From positions 806,501 through 870,500 of the forward strand of contig NZ_CP022707.1 of assembly GCF_025340265.1 (NCBI RefSeq): DNA of 64,000 nucleotides. Reading direction: 5' to 3'. The notes below the pieces were generated by a model that saw only the letters and a program-made list of their open reading frames with translations, did no database searches and was not told where the DNA came from. A program made the translations under genes and the position numbers. The DNA comes from Novosphingobium sp. 9 (GTDB lineage Bacteria; Pseudomonadota; Alphaproteobacteria; Sphingomonadales; Sphingomonadaceae). This document shows, piece by piece, positions 24,696-33,664 of this stretch. Each line of letters starts with the position of its first letter. The first letter of the stretch is position 1.

Positions 24696-24788
24696 GGACC
24701 GGTAGCGGAATTAAGTTTCCGTTAGTCGGTCCGGCGTAAAGAGTTTGGAGTGGACATGCGTGTGTCTGCTCTTGCAGATGCACGTATG
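24696..24788 (+). ncRNA. Two-hairpin structured region between dksA and the PilZ gene (candidate 5' leader or small RNA)
   Basis: Hairpin 1 (24696-24732) pairs GGACCG with CGGTCC and extends inward through TAGCGGAA/TTTCCGTTA with a small bulge. Hairpin 2 (24755-24788) is a fully paired 15-bp RNA stem with a UCUU loop: CATGCGTGTGTCTGC with GCAGATGCACGTATG, three of the pairs being G-U wobbles. The G-U pairs form only on the plus-strand transcript, which favours an RNA acting in that direction. No T run follows either stem. The PilZ ATG is at 24852. Confidence 0.5.
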
Positions 24789-24851
24789 CGATAGTGGAGG
24801 TCGTCTCGGCGGTTTCCATTGGAAGCAGGATCGAAGACAGCGGACGACCCG

Positions 24852-25226
24852 ATGCAGCAAGGCGATAACAGACAGATCGCGCGAGACAGCCTGTTCCTGA
24901 TGGCGGACCTTCGCCTGAAGGGGCGCGATGGCGAGCACCGTGTACGGGTGCGCAATCTCTCGCCTGGCGGGATGATGGGCGAAGGTGCGGTCGATGTGCT
25001 GCGTGGAACGCTGATCGAAGTGAAGCTGCGCAATATCGGCTGGGTATCGGGTGCCGTCGCCTGGGTGCAGGAAAGCCGCTTCGGCATTGCCTTCGAGGCC
25101 GAGATCGATCCCAAGCTGGCCCGCGCGCCCACCACCTCCGTTTCGGAAGAGCCGGGCACAATGCGGTTCGTCCAGCACTACGAAGCGCAGTACAATCCCG
25201 AGAGCACCAATCTGCGCAAAATCTGA
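24852..25226 (+). CDS. PilZ domain protein
   Basis: A 124-residue single PilZ domain. The c-di-GMP binding features are recognisable but divergent: 'RQIARDSLFLMADLRL' carries an R...R-like start and 'RVRNLSPGGMMGEG' matches the (D/N)xSxxG motif as N-L-S-P-G-G. The middle 'GTLIEVKLRNIGWVSGAVAWVQESRFGIAFEAEID' is typical. The ATG at 24852 is preferred over an upstream TTG. With an altered motif, c-di-GMP binding is likely but not sure. Confidence 0.82.
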   Translation: MQQGDNRQIARDSLFLMADLRLKGRDGEHRVRVRNLSPGGMMGEGAVDVLRGTLIEVKLRNIGWVSGAVAWVQESRFGIAFEAEIDPKLARAPTTSVSEEPGTMRFVQHYEAQYNPESTNLRKI

Positions 25227-25311
25227 GGGCTGGCCTTTTAGCGTCTTTTCGGGCCGCATCACGATTTTTGCGGCACGCGATTGCACCGCACGGCAAATGG
25301 GCTACCCCTTG

Positions 25312-26906
25312 ATGGCCATGCCCCTTTCCCTGTCCGTGCCCCGCTTCCTCCTTCTTGGCCTGATCGCCGCTTCTACGCTGATGCTGGGCGCCTGCCACAA
25401 GAGCGATGGCTCGGCGCTGGGCGTTGCTGTCATCGGACAGAGCGAAGACCCTTTCCTGAAGGGCGACGATCTGCCGCCCGCCCGTCGCCTGCTGCTGGCA
25501 GCGACAGCGGAAGGGCTGGTCTCGTTCGACGAACAGGGCCGTGTCGTTCCCGCGCTGGCGGATCGCTGGATCGTCACCGACGATGGGCTCAGCTACATTT
25601 TCCGCCTGCGCGATGGCGACTGGAGCAACGGTGATCCGATCACGGCGCGTTCGGGCCGCGCGGCGTTGCAGGCAGCGCTTCGCTCGCAGCGCGACAAGCC
25701 TCTGGGGCGCGATCTCGCGGTGATCGACGAGGTGCGCGCCATGGCCAGCCGGGTGATCGAGATCCGCCTCTCGCGCCCTCGCCCTATCTTCTGCAACTGC
25801 TCGCCCAGCCCGAACTTGGCCTGTTTCACGAGGATCGCGGCAGCGGCCCGATGACGGCGGTGCGCAAGGGGCGGCTGGCGGTGCTGGCGCCGCTGGCCCC
25901 TTCCAGCCTGGGCCAGCCCGAAGTGGACGATTGGGCCAGCCGCGCCCGCAAGGTCGATCTGGTGGCGATGCCGGCGGCAGAGGCGGTCGAACGGTTCAAT
26001 GCAGGCGCGGTCGATCTGGTGCAGGGCGGCAGGCTGGCCGATTTCCCGCTGACACGCTCGGTCGGTATCCTGCGCGGCACGATCCAGATCGATCCGGTCA
26101 TCGGGCTGCTCGGCTTGCAGGTGATGGACGACAAGGGCTTTCTGGCGACGCCGCAGAACCGTGAGGCGCTGGCCATGGCGATCGACCGGGGCAAGCTGAT
26201 GGGCGTGTTCGGGTTCGGCGGCTGGCAGCCGACCAGTCGCGTAGTGGCGCCCGGCCTCGATGGCGATCCCGGCACGGTCGGTGAGCGCTGGCAGCAGCAG
26301 ACCATCGACGAGCGCCGCGCGATAGCCAGCCAGCGCGTGCATCAGTGGATGGCGGCGCAATCCGCGGCACCGCCGGTCTCGGCACCGGTCTCGAAGGCGC
26401 ATGCCGCGCCCAAATCGCCAGCGGGATCTTCGCCAGCCACACCGCCGACTTCCGCGCCGCCCGCCAACGGCCCGCATCTCTCGCTCTGGCTCGTTCCGGG
26501 GCAGGGCTCGGACATGCTGTTCGACGGCCTCGCTGCCGACCTTGCCACTATCGGTGTCACGCTGGAGCGGGCGCAGGAGGAGAAGGGCGCGGACCTCGTG
26601 CTGGTCGATACCGTGGCGCGCTATCCGCAGGCGCAGTGGTTTCTCGACCGGCTTTCGTGCAAGGCCTCGCAAGGTCTGTGCGCCCCTGCGGCGGACGCCC
26701 TGGTGGAGCAGGCCGATGCGGCGACCGATCCTGCCCAGCGCGTGGCGTTCCTGACGCAGGCCGAAGGCGAACTGACCGGCGCCAACCTCTATATCCCGTT
26801 CGGGGCGCCGATCCGCTGGTCGCTGGTGCGCGGCAGCGTCAACGGCTTTGCCCCCAATGCCTGGGGCTGGCACCCCTTGTTGCCGCTGGCCTGGCTTCCC
26901 AAATAA
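25312..26906 (+). CDS. ABC-type oligopeptide-binding lipoprotein (SBP family 5), with an apparent frameshift
   Basis: A solute-binding lipoprotein of about 531 residues if the frame is repaired. The signal peptide with lipobox 'AASTLMLGACHKSDG' is at 10-32; 'LLLAATAEGLVSFDEQGRVVPALADRWIVTDDGLSYIFRLRDGDWSNGDPI' is the classic family 5 N-lobe. The frame breaks near 25782-25784: the sequence gives RPRPIFCNC..., but one more C restores RPRPYLLQLLAQPELGLFHEDRGSGP and joins the downstream frame. A Pro/Ala-rich insert ('SAAPPVSAPVSKAHAAPKSP') lies in the second half. No ABC permease genes are adjacent. The start (25297, 25312 or 25318) is not certain. Confidence 0.78.
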
Positions 26907-26960
26907 TCGAAAGGACGAGCCGCGCCATTCGGGCCTGCTCGCGTTGGGAGCGATACGTTC

Positions 26961-27380
26961 ATGGTTTCCGGTTCCGGTTCGGCGCGTCGGATGCGGTTCG
27001 ATTTTCCGACCGGGCGCGATCCGGCCTCCGTCCGGCGGCGGATCGAGGCGATGGAGTTCCTGCTCGAAAACAGCATCCGCATTCCGGGCTTGCGCCGCGC
27101 CGTCGGGCTCGATGCCGTGGTGGGCGTCGTACCGGTGGCGGGAGACGTGATCTCGGCGCTGCTCGGGCTCTATCTGGTCTGGGAAGCGCGCAGCCTTGGC
27201 ATGTCGCGCTGGAAGCTGGCGCGCATGGTCGGCAATGTCGGCATCGACACTGCGATCGGCGCGATTCCCTTCGCGGGGGACGTGTTCGACTTCCTGTTCC
27301 GCTCGAATACCCGTAACCTCAAGATGATCCGCCGTCATCTTGACCGGCACCATCCCGAAACGAGGATCATCGAGGCGTGA
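26961..27380 (+). CDS. DUF4112 domain membrane protein
   Basis: A 139-residue protein with the DUF4112 core 'IRIPGLRRAVGLDAVVGVVPVAGDVISALLGLYLVWEARSLGMSRWKLARMVGNVGIDTAIGAIPFAGDVFDFLFRSNTRNLKMIRRHL'. Two hydrophobic helices (about 49-72 and 90-110) carry the repeated 'G.(V/I)P.AGD' motif. Its function is unknown. The stop overlaps the next gene (GTGA). Confidence 0.87.
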   Translation: MVSGSGSARRMRFDFPTGRDPASVRRRIEAMEFLLENSIRIPGLRRAVGLDAVVGVVPVAGDVISALLGLYLVWEARSLGMSRWKLARMVGNVGIDTAIGAIPFAGDVFDFLFRSNTRNLKMIRRHLDRHHPETRIIEA

Positions 27381-27610
27381 AAGCAGGATATGTCGCGCTG
27401 GCAGGCGTGCTGGTGCTGGCCGGGTGCAGTAAGCCCGACAATGCGCCGGGGCCGGGCGGGGTGACGATGGGCGAGGCCCGCGCGCTCGACGATGCCGCCG
27501 CGATGCTCGATTCGCGAAAGCCGCCACCGGTGGAAGAAGCGACTGCGGCGGCACAGGATATGCCTTCCGCGCAAGCTGAGGCTATGCCCGCAGCCGCGCC
27601 GATCCATTAG
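27377..27610 (+). CDS. Small predicted lipoprotein
   Basis: A 77-residue product with a lipoprotein signal peptide 'MKAGYVALAGVLVLAGCSKPD' (lipid-modified Cys at residue 17) and a short acidic, Pro/Ala-rich tail with no domain I recognise. The start is a GTG overlapping the DUF4112 stop, so the two are coupled. Its stop codon TAG lies inside the start of a repeat element. Confidence 0.72.
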   Translation: MKAGYVALAGVLVLAGCSKPDNAPGPGGVTMGEARALDDAAAMLDSRKPPPVEEATAAAQDMPSAQAEAMPAAAPIH

Positions 27611-27710
27611 AGCATTTTCTAATCAGGTGGGATCACCTGATGTCTCGGAAAATGCGGCAAACCAGAAACTTAGAGCGGTTGATCCGGCGCATCCGGATCG
27701 ACCGCTCTAA
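27609..27710. repeat. Two-hairpin intergenic repeat (AGAGCATTTTC family), copy 1
   Basis: The outer pair GCATTTTC ... GAAAATGC encloses ATCAGGTG/CACCTGAT, so hairpin 1 spans 27612-27655. Hairpin 2 is TAGAGCGGT(T)GATCCGG ... CCGGATCGACCGCTCTA (27671-27709). Copy 2 is at 33546-33649. I know this element type as common in alphaproteobacterial genomes. It lies between the lipoprotein and arfB stops and could act as a transcription end on both sides. Confidence 0.8.
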
Positions 27711-28135
27711 TCCATCTGCACTCGGCCGCGCCCGGCCTTGACCGAACTGCGCAGTTTCTTGCCCTTGAGCCGCTCGGTCTTGCCGACCCGGTTGAGCCGC
27801 GATTTCGCGCGCTTTTCGGGCAGCTTGTGTGCCTCGATCAGCAGTTCGGCGAGCCGTTCGCGGGCGTCTGCGCGGTTGGCTTCCTGCGTGCGGAAGCGGC
27901 GCGCCGTCAGCACCAGTTCGCCGCGCGAGGTCATGCGACTGCCCGCCAGTTCCTTCACGCGCTGGAACACCGGCTGGGTCAGCCGCAGGGCATAGATGTC
28001 GACGCGCAGTTGCACTGCCGTCGCCACCTTGTTGACGTTCTGGCCGCCAGGCCCGGTCGAGGCGATGAAGCTCTCGCTCGCGAGAGCCTGCGCGCGTTCG
28101 ACCACGGCATCGGCGGACGCGCCATTGGTAGACAC
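27707..28135 (-). CDS. arfB: Alternative ribosome-rescue factor ArfB (YaeJ-type)
   Basis: A 142-residue peptidyl-tRNA hydrolase that frees stalled non-stop ribosomes. The catalytic GGQ is at residues 30-32 in 'STGPGGQNVNKVATAVQL', and the basic C-terminal tail 'KRAKSRLNRVGKTERLKGKKLRSSVKAGRGRVQ' that enters the mRNA channel is present and complete. It lies 8 bases downstream of the pseudouridine synthase on the same strand. Confidence 0.93.
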   Translation of the reverse strand: MSTNGASADAVVERAQALASESFIASTGPGGQNVNKVATAVQLRVDIYALRLTQPVFQRVKELAGSRMTSRGELVLTARRFRTQEANRADARERLAELLIEAHKLPEKRAKSRLNRVGKTERLKGKKLRSSVKAGRGRVQMD

Positions 28136-28143
28136 GGCGTGCC

Positions 28144-28797
28144 TCAGTCCTCGCTGAAGCCGAGCGCGAGGAAATCGGCGGGCAGCGGGCTGACCGCGAC
28201 GATCGGCGGCTTTTCGCCGCGTGCGATCGTCAGTCCCGCAGCGTGGAGCAGCGTGCGCGGCGCGCCCTTCTTCGAGCCGTAGACCGGATCGCCCAGCAGC
28301 GGCATGCCAAGGCCCGAGGCAGCATGGACGCGGATCTGATGGGTGCGGCCGGTTTCCGGGCGGAACTCGATCAGGCTCACGCCGTTGCGGCTGGCCAGGC
28401 GGCGCCAGTGGGTGATCGCGGGCTTGCCCTTGCGCGCCAGGATCATGCGCCAGCCGTCCTTCTCGGTGCTGACCTTGGAGAGCGACAGCGCGATGGTGCC
28501 TTCCTCCTCCTCGGGCACGCCATCGACAATGCCGAGATAGCGCTTTTCAACCTGCCGCTCCTCGAAGGCGGCGGAGAAGCGCTTCAGCGCCTTGGGATTG
28601 CGCGCCAGCAGCAGGCAGCCCGAGGTGTCGCGGTCGAGCCGGTGGACCGGCTGGGGCAGGCGCTGGAAGCCGAGCGTCAGCTGTTCGAGGTAGTCTTCCA
28701 GCGCGGGGCCACCGGCACGAGGGCGGTCGAGCGGCAGCCCGGCGGGCTTGTCAATGACGAGGGCTTCGCCGTCTTCGAAGAGGATGTCGAATTTCAT
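28144..28797 (-). CDS. RluA-family pseudouridine synthase
   Basis: A 217-residue RluA-type pseudouridine synthase without an S4 domain. The catalytic Asp is D55 in 'PVHRLDRDTSGCLLLARN'. Other family motifs: 'LVIDKPAGLPLDRP' near 13-26, 'VEKRYLGIVDG' near 83, and 'PETGRTHQIRVHAASGLGMPLLGDPVYG' near 148-175. The target (tRNA or 23S rRNA) cannot be told from sequence alone. It is followed closely by arfB. Confidence 0.9.
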   Translation of the reverse strand: MKFDILFEDGEALVIDKPAGLPLDRPRAGGPALEDYLEQLTLGFQRLPQPVHRLDRDTSGCLLLARNPKALKRFSAAFEERQVEKRYLGIVDGVPEEEEGTIALSLSKVSTEKDGWRMILARKGKPAITHWRRLASRNGVSLIEFRPETGRTHQIRVHAASGLGMPLLGDPVYGSKKGAPRTLLHAAGLTIARGEKPPIVAVSPLPADFLALGFSED

Positions 28798-28812
28798 ATA
28801 CTAGGATGTCCG

Positions 28813-29994
28813 TTATGCGGGGGGCTCGGCAAGCGCGCCTGCGATCCGTCGCAGCGCCTCGGCGAGCACGGCCTCGTCGGCCGCGAAACTGATGCGGAAG
28901 CCGTCGCGTCCACCAAAGGCAGAGGCGGGAACGATGGCGACGCCGTGATCGAGCAGGTGCAGCGCCAGCGCGGTGTCATCGCCGAAGCGCGCCATCAGCG
29001 GCGCGGCATCGACCATGCAGTAGAACGCGCCGTCCGGCGTCGGGGTGAAGAGGCCGGGGATCGCGTTGATCGCGGCGACCACGGCATCGCGGCGCGCCCG
29101 GAACCGCTCGCGCCAGCCGATCAGGAAGTCCTGCGGGCCTTCGAAGGCGGCGACGGCGGCGGCCTGGCTGATCGAGCAGGGGTTGCCCGAGGAATGCGAC
29201 TGGAGCTTCTCCATCGCCGCGATCAGCCATTCCGGCCCGGCGGCAACACCGATGCGAAAGCCGGTCATCGCGTGGCTTTTCGAGACGCCCGAGATCGTCA
29301 GCACGCGGTCGGCAAGGTCCGGGCACAGGTTCGCCAGCGTCGCGTGCGCTTCTCCGGTATAGCCGAGCGGGGCGTAGATATCGTCGCTCATCACCATCAC
29401 GCGCGGGTGTCGGCGCAGCACCTCGCCGATGCCCAGCAGCAGGTCCGCCGGGTAATAGGCGCCGGTCGGGTTGCCGGGGCTGTTGAGCAGCAGCCACAGC
29501 GTGTTCGGGCCGATCTGCGCTTCGAGATCGGCGGGCGTGAAGCGGAAGTTGTCCTTCGCGTGGGTGGTGAGCGGGACCACCTTGCCCCCTGCAAAGCGCA
29601 CGATCTCGGGATAGCTGACCCACCAGGGCGAGGGGACGATCACTTCGTCGCCCTCGCTGATCGTGGCGAGCAGGGCATGGAAGATCGCCTGCTTGCCCCC
29701 GGCGCTGACGGTGATCTGCGAGGTCGGCACATCGATGCCGAGGTCGCGCCGGAAATGCAGCGCGGCGGCCTTCTTCGCCTGCGCGCTGCCGCCCACGGCG
29801 GTGTACTTGGTCTGCCCGGTATCGAGCGCGGCCTTGGCGGCATCGAGCACATGCGCAGGCGTCGCGAAGTCCGGCTCGCCCACCGAGAGCGAGATGATAT
29901 CGACACCCTGTTCGCGCAGAGCAAAGGCGCGGTCGGTCATCGCCGTGGTCTGCGAGGGCGAGATGCGCGAAAGCGAGCGGGAGACGTGGATCAT
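28813..29994 (-). CDS. PLP-dependent class I/II aminotransferase (aspartate aminotransferase-like)
   Basis: A 393-residue fold-type I aminotransferase. Family landmarks: 'LSVGEPDFATPAHV' near 36-49, 'NSPGNPTGAYY' near 168-178 (substrate N), 'MSDDIYAPLGYTG' (D and Y for PLP) and the PLP lysine in 'ISGVSKSHAMTGFRIG'. The C-terminal substrate arginine is in 'GFRISFA'. It looks like aspartate aminotransferase Ib or an aromatic/alanine type. Its ATG overlaps the stop of pabB by 4 bases. Confidence 0.9.
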   Translation of the reverse strand: MIHVSRSLSRISPSQTTAMTDRAFALREQGVDIISLSVGEPDFATPAHVLDAAKAALDTGQTKYTAVGGSAQAKKAAALHFRRDLGIDVPTSQITVSAGGKQAIFHALLATISEGDEVIVPSPWWVSYPEIVRFAGGKVVPLTTHAKDNFRFTPADLEAQIGPNTLWLLLNSPGNPTGAYYPADLLLGIGEVLRRHPRVMVMSDDIYAPLGYTGEAHATLANLCPDLADRVLTISGVSKSHAMTGFRIGVAAGPEWLIAAMEKLQSHSSGNPCSISQAAAVAAFEGPQDFLIGWRERFRARRDAVVAAINAIPGLFTPTPDGAFYCMVDAAPLMARFGDDTALALHLLDHGVAIVPASAFGGRDGFRISFAADEAVLAEALRRIAGALAEPPA

Positions 29995-31796
29995 GCCAGA
30001 AGCCTTGCCGGGAGCAGGCCACGCAGCGCGTTGCCCACGAAGAAGCCGTCGGTCAGGTCGTCGAGGCGCAGCTCTGCCTCCACCGCGCGGCCCGAGGCCA
30101 GCAGCGAGGCGCGCAGCACGCCTGGCAGCAGGCCCAGCGTGGCGGGCGGGGTCAGCAGAACGCCGTCGCGCTCGACGAAGATAGTGGTGAAGGTGCCTTC
30201 GGTCAGCAGGCCGTCGTCGCGCAGGAACAGCGCCTCGTGCGCCCCGGCCTCGCGCGCCACGGCAAGGCCTGCTGTGTAGAAGCCGCGGTCGCTGGTCTTG
30301 TGGGCGAGGCGCCAGTCGCCCGTATCGACCGGCAGCGGCAGCACGCCGCAGATAAGCGGTTCGGGCAAGGTTTCGGGTAAGTCCGACAGTTCCAGCGCAT
30401 AGGCCCCGGTGCGGCCCAGTACCAGACGCAGCCGCGAGGGTGCGTCCGCCTCGAAGCACAGCGCCTGGATGGCATTGCGCACGGCGTGGCGATCGAACGC
30501 GAAGCCCAGCGCCAGCGCGCTGGCACCGATACGGGCGATATGCCCTTCGAGCAGCGCGATGCCCTCATCAGGCGTGAACCGCATCGTCTCGATCAGATCG
30601 AGGCGCGCGGGCGCCTCCGGCCCTGCCGACTTTCGCACGAAACCCCCTTTGACCAGACACTCCCGCCATTCGGGAAGCGCTTGCGAATCGGCGACCACCG
30701 CCGAGCCCACTCCCAGCACCGCCCGGCCCCCGCTTGTCGGGTTGCCGGTCAGGCTGAGGGTGCGGATTGCCACATTGAAGGCTGCATCGCCAGAGGGTTC
30801 TACGAAACCGATGGTCCCGCAGTAAGCGCCGCGCGCGAAGCATTCGGTTTGCGCGATCAGTTCCATCGCCCGGATTTTCGGCGCGCCGGTGATCGATCCG
30901 CAGGGAAACAGCGCGCGCAGGGCGTCGAAGGCGCCAAGGCCAGTTTGCATCGTGGCGTTCACGGTGGAGACCATCTGGTGGACGGTGGGGTAGCTCTCGA
31001 TGGCGAAGGGCGCCTCGGCGATGACGCTGCCCGCCTGCGCCACGCGCGAAAGGTCGTTGCGCAGAAGGTCGAGGATCATCAGGTTTTCCGAGCGATCCTT
31101 GGCGCTGGCGCTGAGTTCGGCGGCGAGCGCTGCATCCTCGGCCTCGTCGCGACCGCGCGGACGGGTGCCCTTCATCGGCCGCACGGTGATGGTCTCGCCG
31201 GACAGCGCGAAGAACAGTTCGGGCGAGAAGCTGAGCCAGTAGTCGCTGCCATCGTGCAGCAGCGCGCCGTATCCCGCCTCGGCATTGGCGCGAAGCCCCG
31301 CATAGAGCGCGATCGGATCGCCATTCCACGGGCCCGCCAGCGGGAAGGTGAGGTTCGCCTGATAGATGTCGCCCGCGTGGATCGCCTCCTGAATGGCGGC
31401 GAAGGCGCGGGCATAGTCGCCGGTGGAAATCTGCGGCTCCAGCGGTCCGATGGACGGCCGACCCGTGCCCGCGTGCGCGGCGAGCCATGCGGGAACGTCC
31501 GGGGGGGCAATGGTCTCGCAGGTCTCGAAGGCGCCGAACCACAGCAGCGGCTGGGCCATGCCCGCGCGCTGTTCGAGCAGCGGCACGGTGCGCGGCTCCA
31601 GCATCAGCCCGGCCTCGTAGGACAGCATCCCCGCCACATGCAGGCCCTGCGCCGAGAGCGCTTCCAGCCGGGCGATGGCGGGCAGCACCTCTGCCCCCTC
31701 CTGCGCGATCACCACGTCCACCGGCGCGCGATAGAGGCGCGCTGTGCGGTTCGCATCGGGGCGGGCATCGTCGAGCAGGAGGAAGGGATCGGGCAT
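29991..31796 (-). CDS. pabB: Aminodeoxychorismate synthase I fused to aminodeoxychorismate lyase (PabB-PabC)
   Basis: A 601-residue fusion for p-aminobenzoate (folate) synthesis. Residues ~1-370 are the chorismate-using PabB part: 'GDIYQANLTFPL', 'PMKGTRPRGRDEAEDAAL', 'SENLMILDLLRNDLSRVA', 'FPCGSITGAPKIRAMELI' and 'GAYCGTIGFV'. Residues ~400-601 are PabC, a fold-type IV PLP lyase ('RLVLGRTGAYALEL', 'HKTSDRGFYTAGLAVAREAGAHEALFLRDDGLLTEGTFTTIFVERDGVLLTPP'), where the K of 'HKTSDR' should hold PLP. The amidotransferase PabA is not in the window. ATG 31796 is chosen; it is divergent from the HerA-like gene. Confidence 0.93.
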   Translation of the reverse strand: MPDPFLLLDDARPDANRTARLYRAPVDVVIAQEGAEVLPAIARLEALSAQGLHVAGMLSYEAGLMLEPRTVPLLEQRAGMAQPLLWFGAFETCETIAPPDVPAWLAAHAGTGRPSIGPLEPQISTGDYARAFAAIQEAIHAGDIYQANLTFPLAGPWNGDPIALYAGLRANAEAGYGALLHDGSDYWLSFSPELFFALSGETITVRPMKGTRPRGRDEAEDAALAAELSASAKDRSENLMILDLLRNDLSRVAQAGSVIAEAPFAIESYPTVHQMVSTVNATMQTGLGAFDALRALFPCGSITGAPKIRAMELIAQTECFARGAYCGTIGFVEPSGDAAFNVAIRTLSLTGNPTSGGRAVLGVGSAVVADSQALPEWRECLVKGGFVRKSAGPEAPARLDLIETMRFTPDEGIALLEGHIARIGASALALGFAFDRHAVRNAIQALCFEADAPSRLRLVLGRTGAYALELSDLPETLPEPLICGVLPLPVDTGDWRLAHKTSDRGFYTAGLAVAREAGAHEALFLRDDGLLTEGTFTTIFVERDGVLLTPPATLGLLPGVLRASLLASGRAVEAELRLDDLTDGFFVGNALRGLLPARLLA

Positions 31797-31928
31797 GGTC
31801 GCGGGGTTCTCGGTAGCAGGCGCGCGCCTTAGCGCTGTCTTGTCATGGTTGCAAAATACCGCTCGCCGCAGCCGCAACGGCACCCTATCCTCCCGCTGCT
31901 AGGGCATGAAGCAGACGGGACAAGGCCA

Positions 31929-33526
31929 ATGAGCGAGATATTTATCGGACTGGGCGGCAATGGCGAGCGGCAGGTGCTCGACCTTACGCGCGCGAACCGG
32001 CACGGCATGGTCGCCGGCGCCACGGGCACCGGCAAGACCGTCACGCTCCAGACCATCGCGGAGCAGTTCTCCGCAGCAGGCGTGCCGGTGTTCCTGGCCG
32101 ACGTGAAGGGCGATCTTTCGGGCATTGCGATGGCGGGCAGTCCGCAGTTCAAGCATGCCGACACGCTGGAGGCGCGCGCCAAGGAGATCGGCCTTACCGA
32201 CTATGCCTACAGCGACAATCCGGCAGTGTTCTGGGACATCTACGGCGAACAGGGGCATCCGGTGCGCACCACCATCTCGGAGATGGGGCCGCTGCTGCTC
32301 TCGCGCCTGATGAACCTCAACGAGACGCAGGAGGGCGTGCTCAACATCGTCTTCCGCTTTGCCGACGAACAGGGCCTGCTGCTGCTCGATCTGGAAGACC
32401 TGCAGGCGATGCTGGCCTATTCCGCCGAGCACGCCGCCGAACTTTCCGCCAAGTACGGCAACATCACCAAGGCCAGCGTCGGCACGATCCAGCGCCAGCT
32501 GCTCTCGCTTGAAAGCCAGGGCGCGGCGCAGTTCTTCGGCGAGCCCGCGCTGGAGATCAACGACTTCATCCGCTGCGACGAGCAGGGGCGCGGCATCGTC
32601 AATATCCTCGCCGCCGACAAGCTGATGCGTAGCCCCGGCCTCTACGCCACGTTCCTGCTGTGGCTGCTGTCCGAACTGTTCGAGGCGCTGCCCGAAGTGG
32701 GCGATCCCGAAAAGCCCAAGCTGGTGTTCTTCTTCGACGAGGCCCACCTGCTGTTCGACGAGGCGCCCAAGGCGCTGGAGGACAAGGTGGAGCAGGTGGT
32801 GCGCCTGATCCGCTCCAAGGGCGTGGGCGTCTATTTCGTCACGCAGAACCCGATCGACGTGCCCGAGGATGTGGCGGGCCAGCTCGGCAATCGCGTCCAG
32901 CACGCGCTGCGCGCCTTCACCCGCGCGACAAGCGGGCGATCAAGGCGGCGGCGGAGACCTTCCGCATCAACCCGCAACTCGATGTCGAGACCGCGATCAC
33001 CGAGCTGAAAGTGGGCGAGGCGCTGGTCTCGACGCTCGATGGCGAGGGCGCGCCTTCGGTGGTCCAGCGCACGCTGGTGGCGCCGCCGCGCTCGCGGCTG
33101 GGGCCGGTGAGCGACAAGGAGCGCGCGGTGATCCAGTCGGTCAGCCCGTTCGCGGGCAAGTACGACACCCGCGTCAATCGCGAGAGCGCCGAGGAAGTTC
33201 TGGCGGCCAAGGCGGCGGATGCCGCGGCGACGGGCGCGGAAGTGGCCGACAAGGGGCGCGAGGAAGTCGGCAAGCGCGAACGCATCAGCCCCGGTCTGTG
33301 GGACGGCATCGGCGGCAAGGTCGCCAAGGCGGCGGCTGGTGCTGCAGCGGCCAGCGCGGGCTCGATCCTGGCGCAGACGATCCAGGGCAAGACCAGCCGC
33401 GCCAGCCCCCAGGCCTCGGCCGCCAGCGCGGCGGCGGGCGCGATCGGCGATACGCTGGGCCGCGCGGTGGGCTTTCCGGGGCTTGGCCGCTTCGCACGCA
33501 ACCTGATCGGCGGATTGATGCGCTGA
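31929..33526 (+). CDS. HerA-like / DUF853 ATPase, with an apparent frameshift
   Basis: A helicase HerA-like C-terminal-domain ATPase of about 532 residues if repaired. Walker A is 'GATGTGKT' at 30-37, Walker B is '[44 protein letters not shown]'. The frame breaks near 32920-32922: one missing C turns the expected [22 protein letters not shown] into [12 protein letters not shown]; the downstream frame carries the rest to '[11 protein letters not shown]'. The C-terminal part has an Ala/Gly-rich hydrophobic stretch. DUF853 proteins are common, stand-alone and of unknown role. Confidence 0.82.
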
Positions 33527-33545
33527 CGTGAGCGCGGGGGGGGGC

Positions 33546-33649
33546 AGAGCATTTTCTAATCAGGTGGAAACACCTGATGGCTCGGAAAATGCGGCAAACC
33601 CAAAAAGATAGAGCGGTCGAACCGGCATAGCCGGATCGTAACCGCTCTA
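33546..33649. repeat. Two-hairpin intergenic repeat (AGAGCATTTTC family), copy 2
   Basis: AGAGCATTTTCTAATCAGGTG ... CACCTGAT ... GAAAATGCGGCAAAC, then TAGAGCGGTCGAACCGG ... CCGGATCGTAACCGCTCTA. It is about 85 % identical to copy 1 at 27609-27710, with paired changes in the second stem. It lies between the convergent stops of the HerA-like ATPase and the histidine kinase. Confidence 0.8.
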
Positions 33650-33664
33650 TTCCCGCCCGCGTCT

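Noticed and set aside
25312..26906. Calling the frameshifted genes (SBP, HerA-like, regulator, DUF1244, ruvC, ruvB) pseudogenes
   Set aside because: All seven breaks are one-base losses in C/G runs, no other decay is visible, and RuvB/RuvC are expected to be kept. Sequencing error is more likely, so they are listed as CDS with a note.
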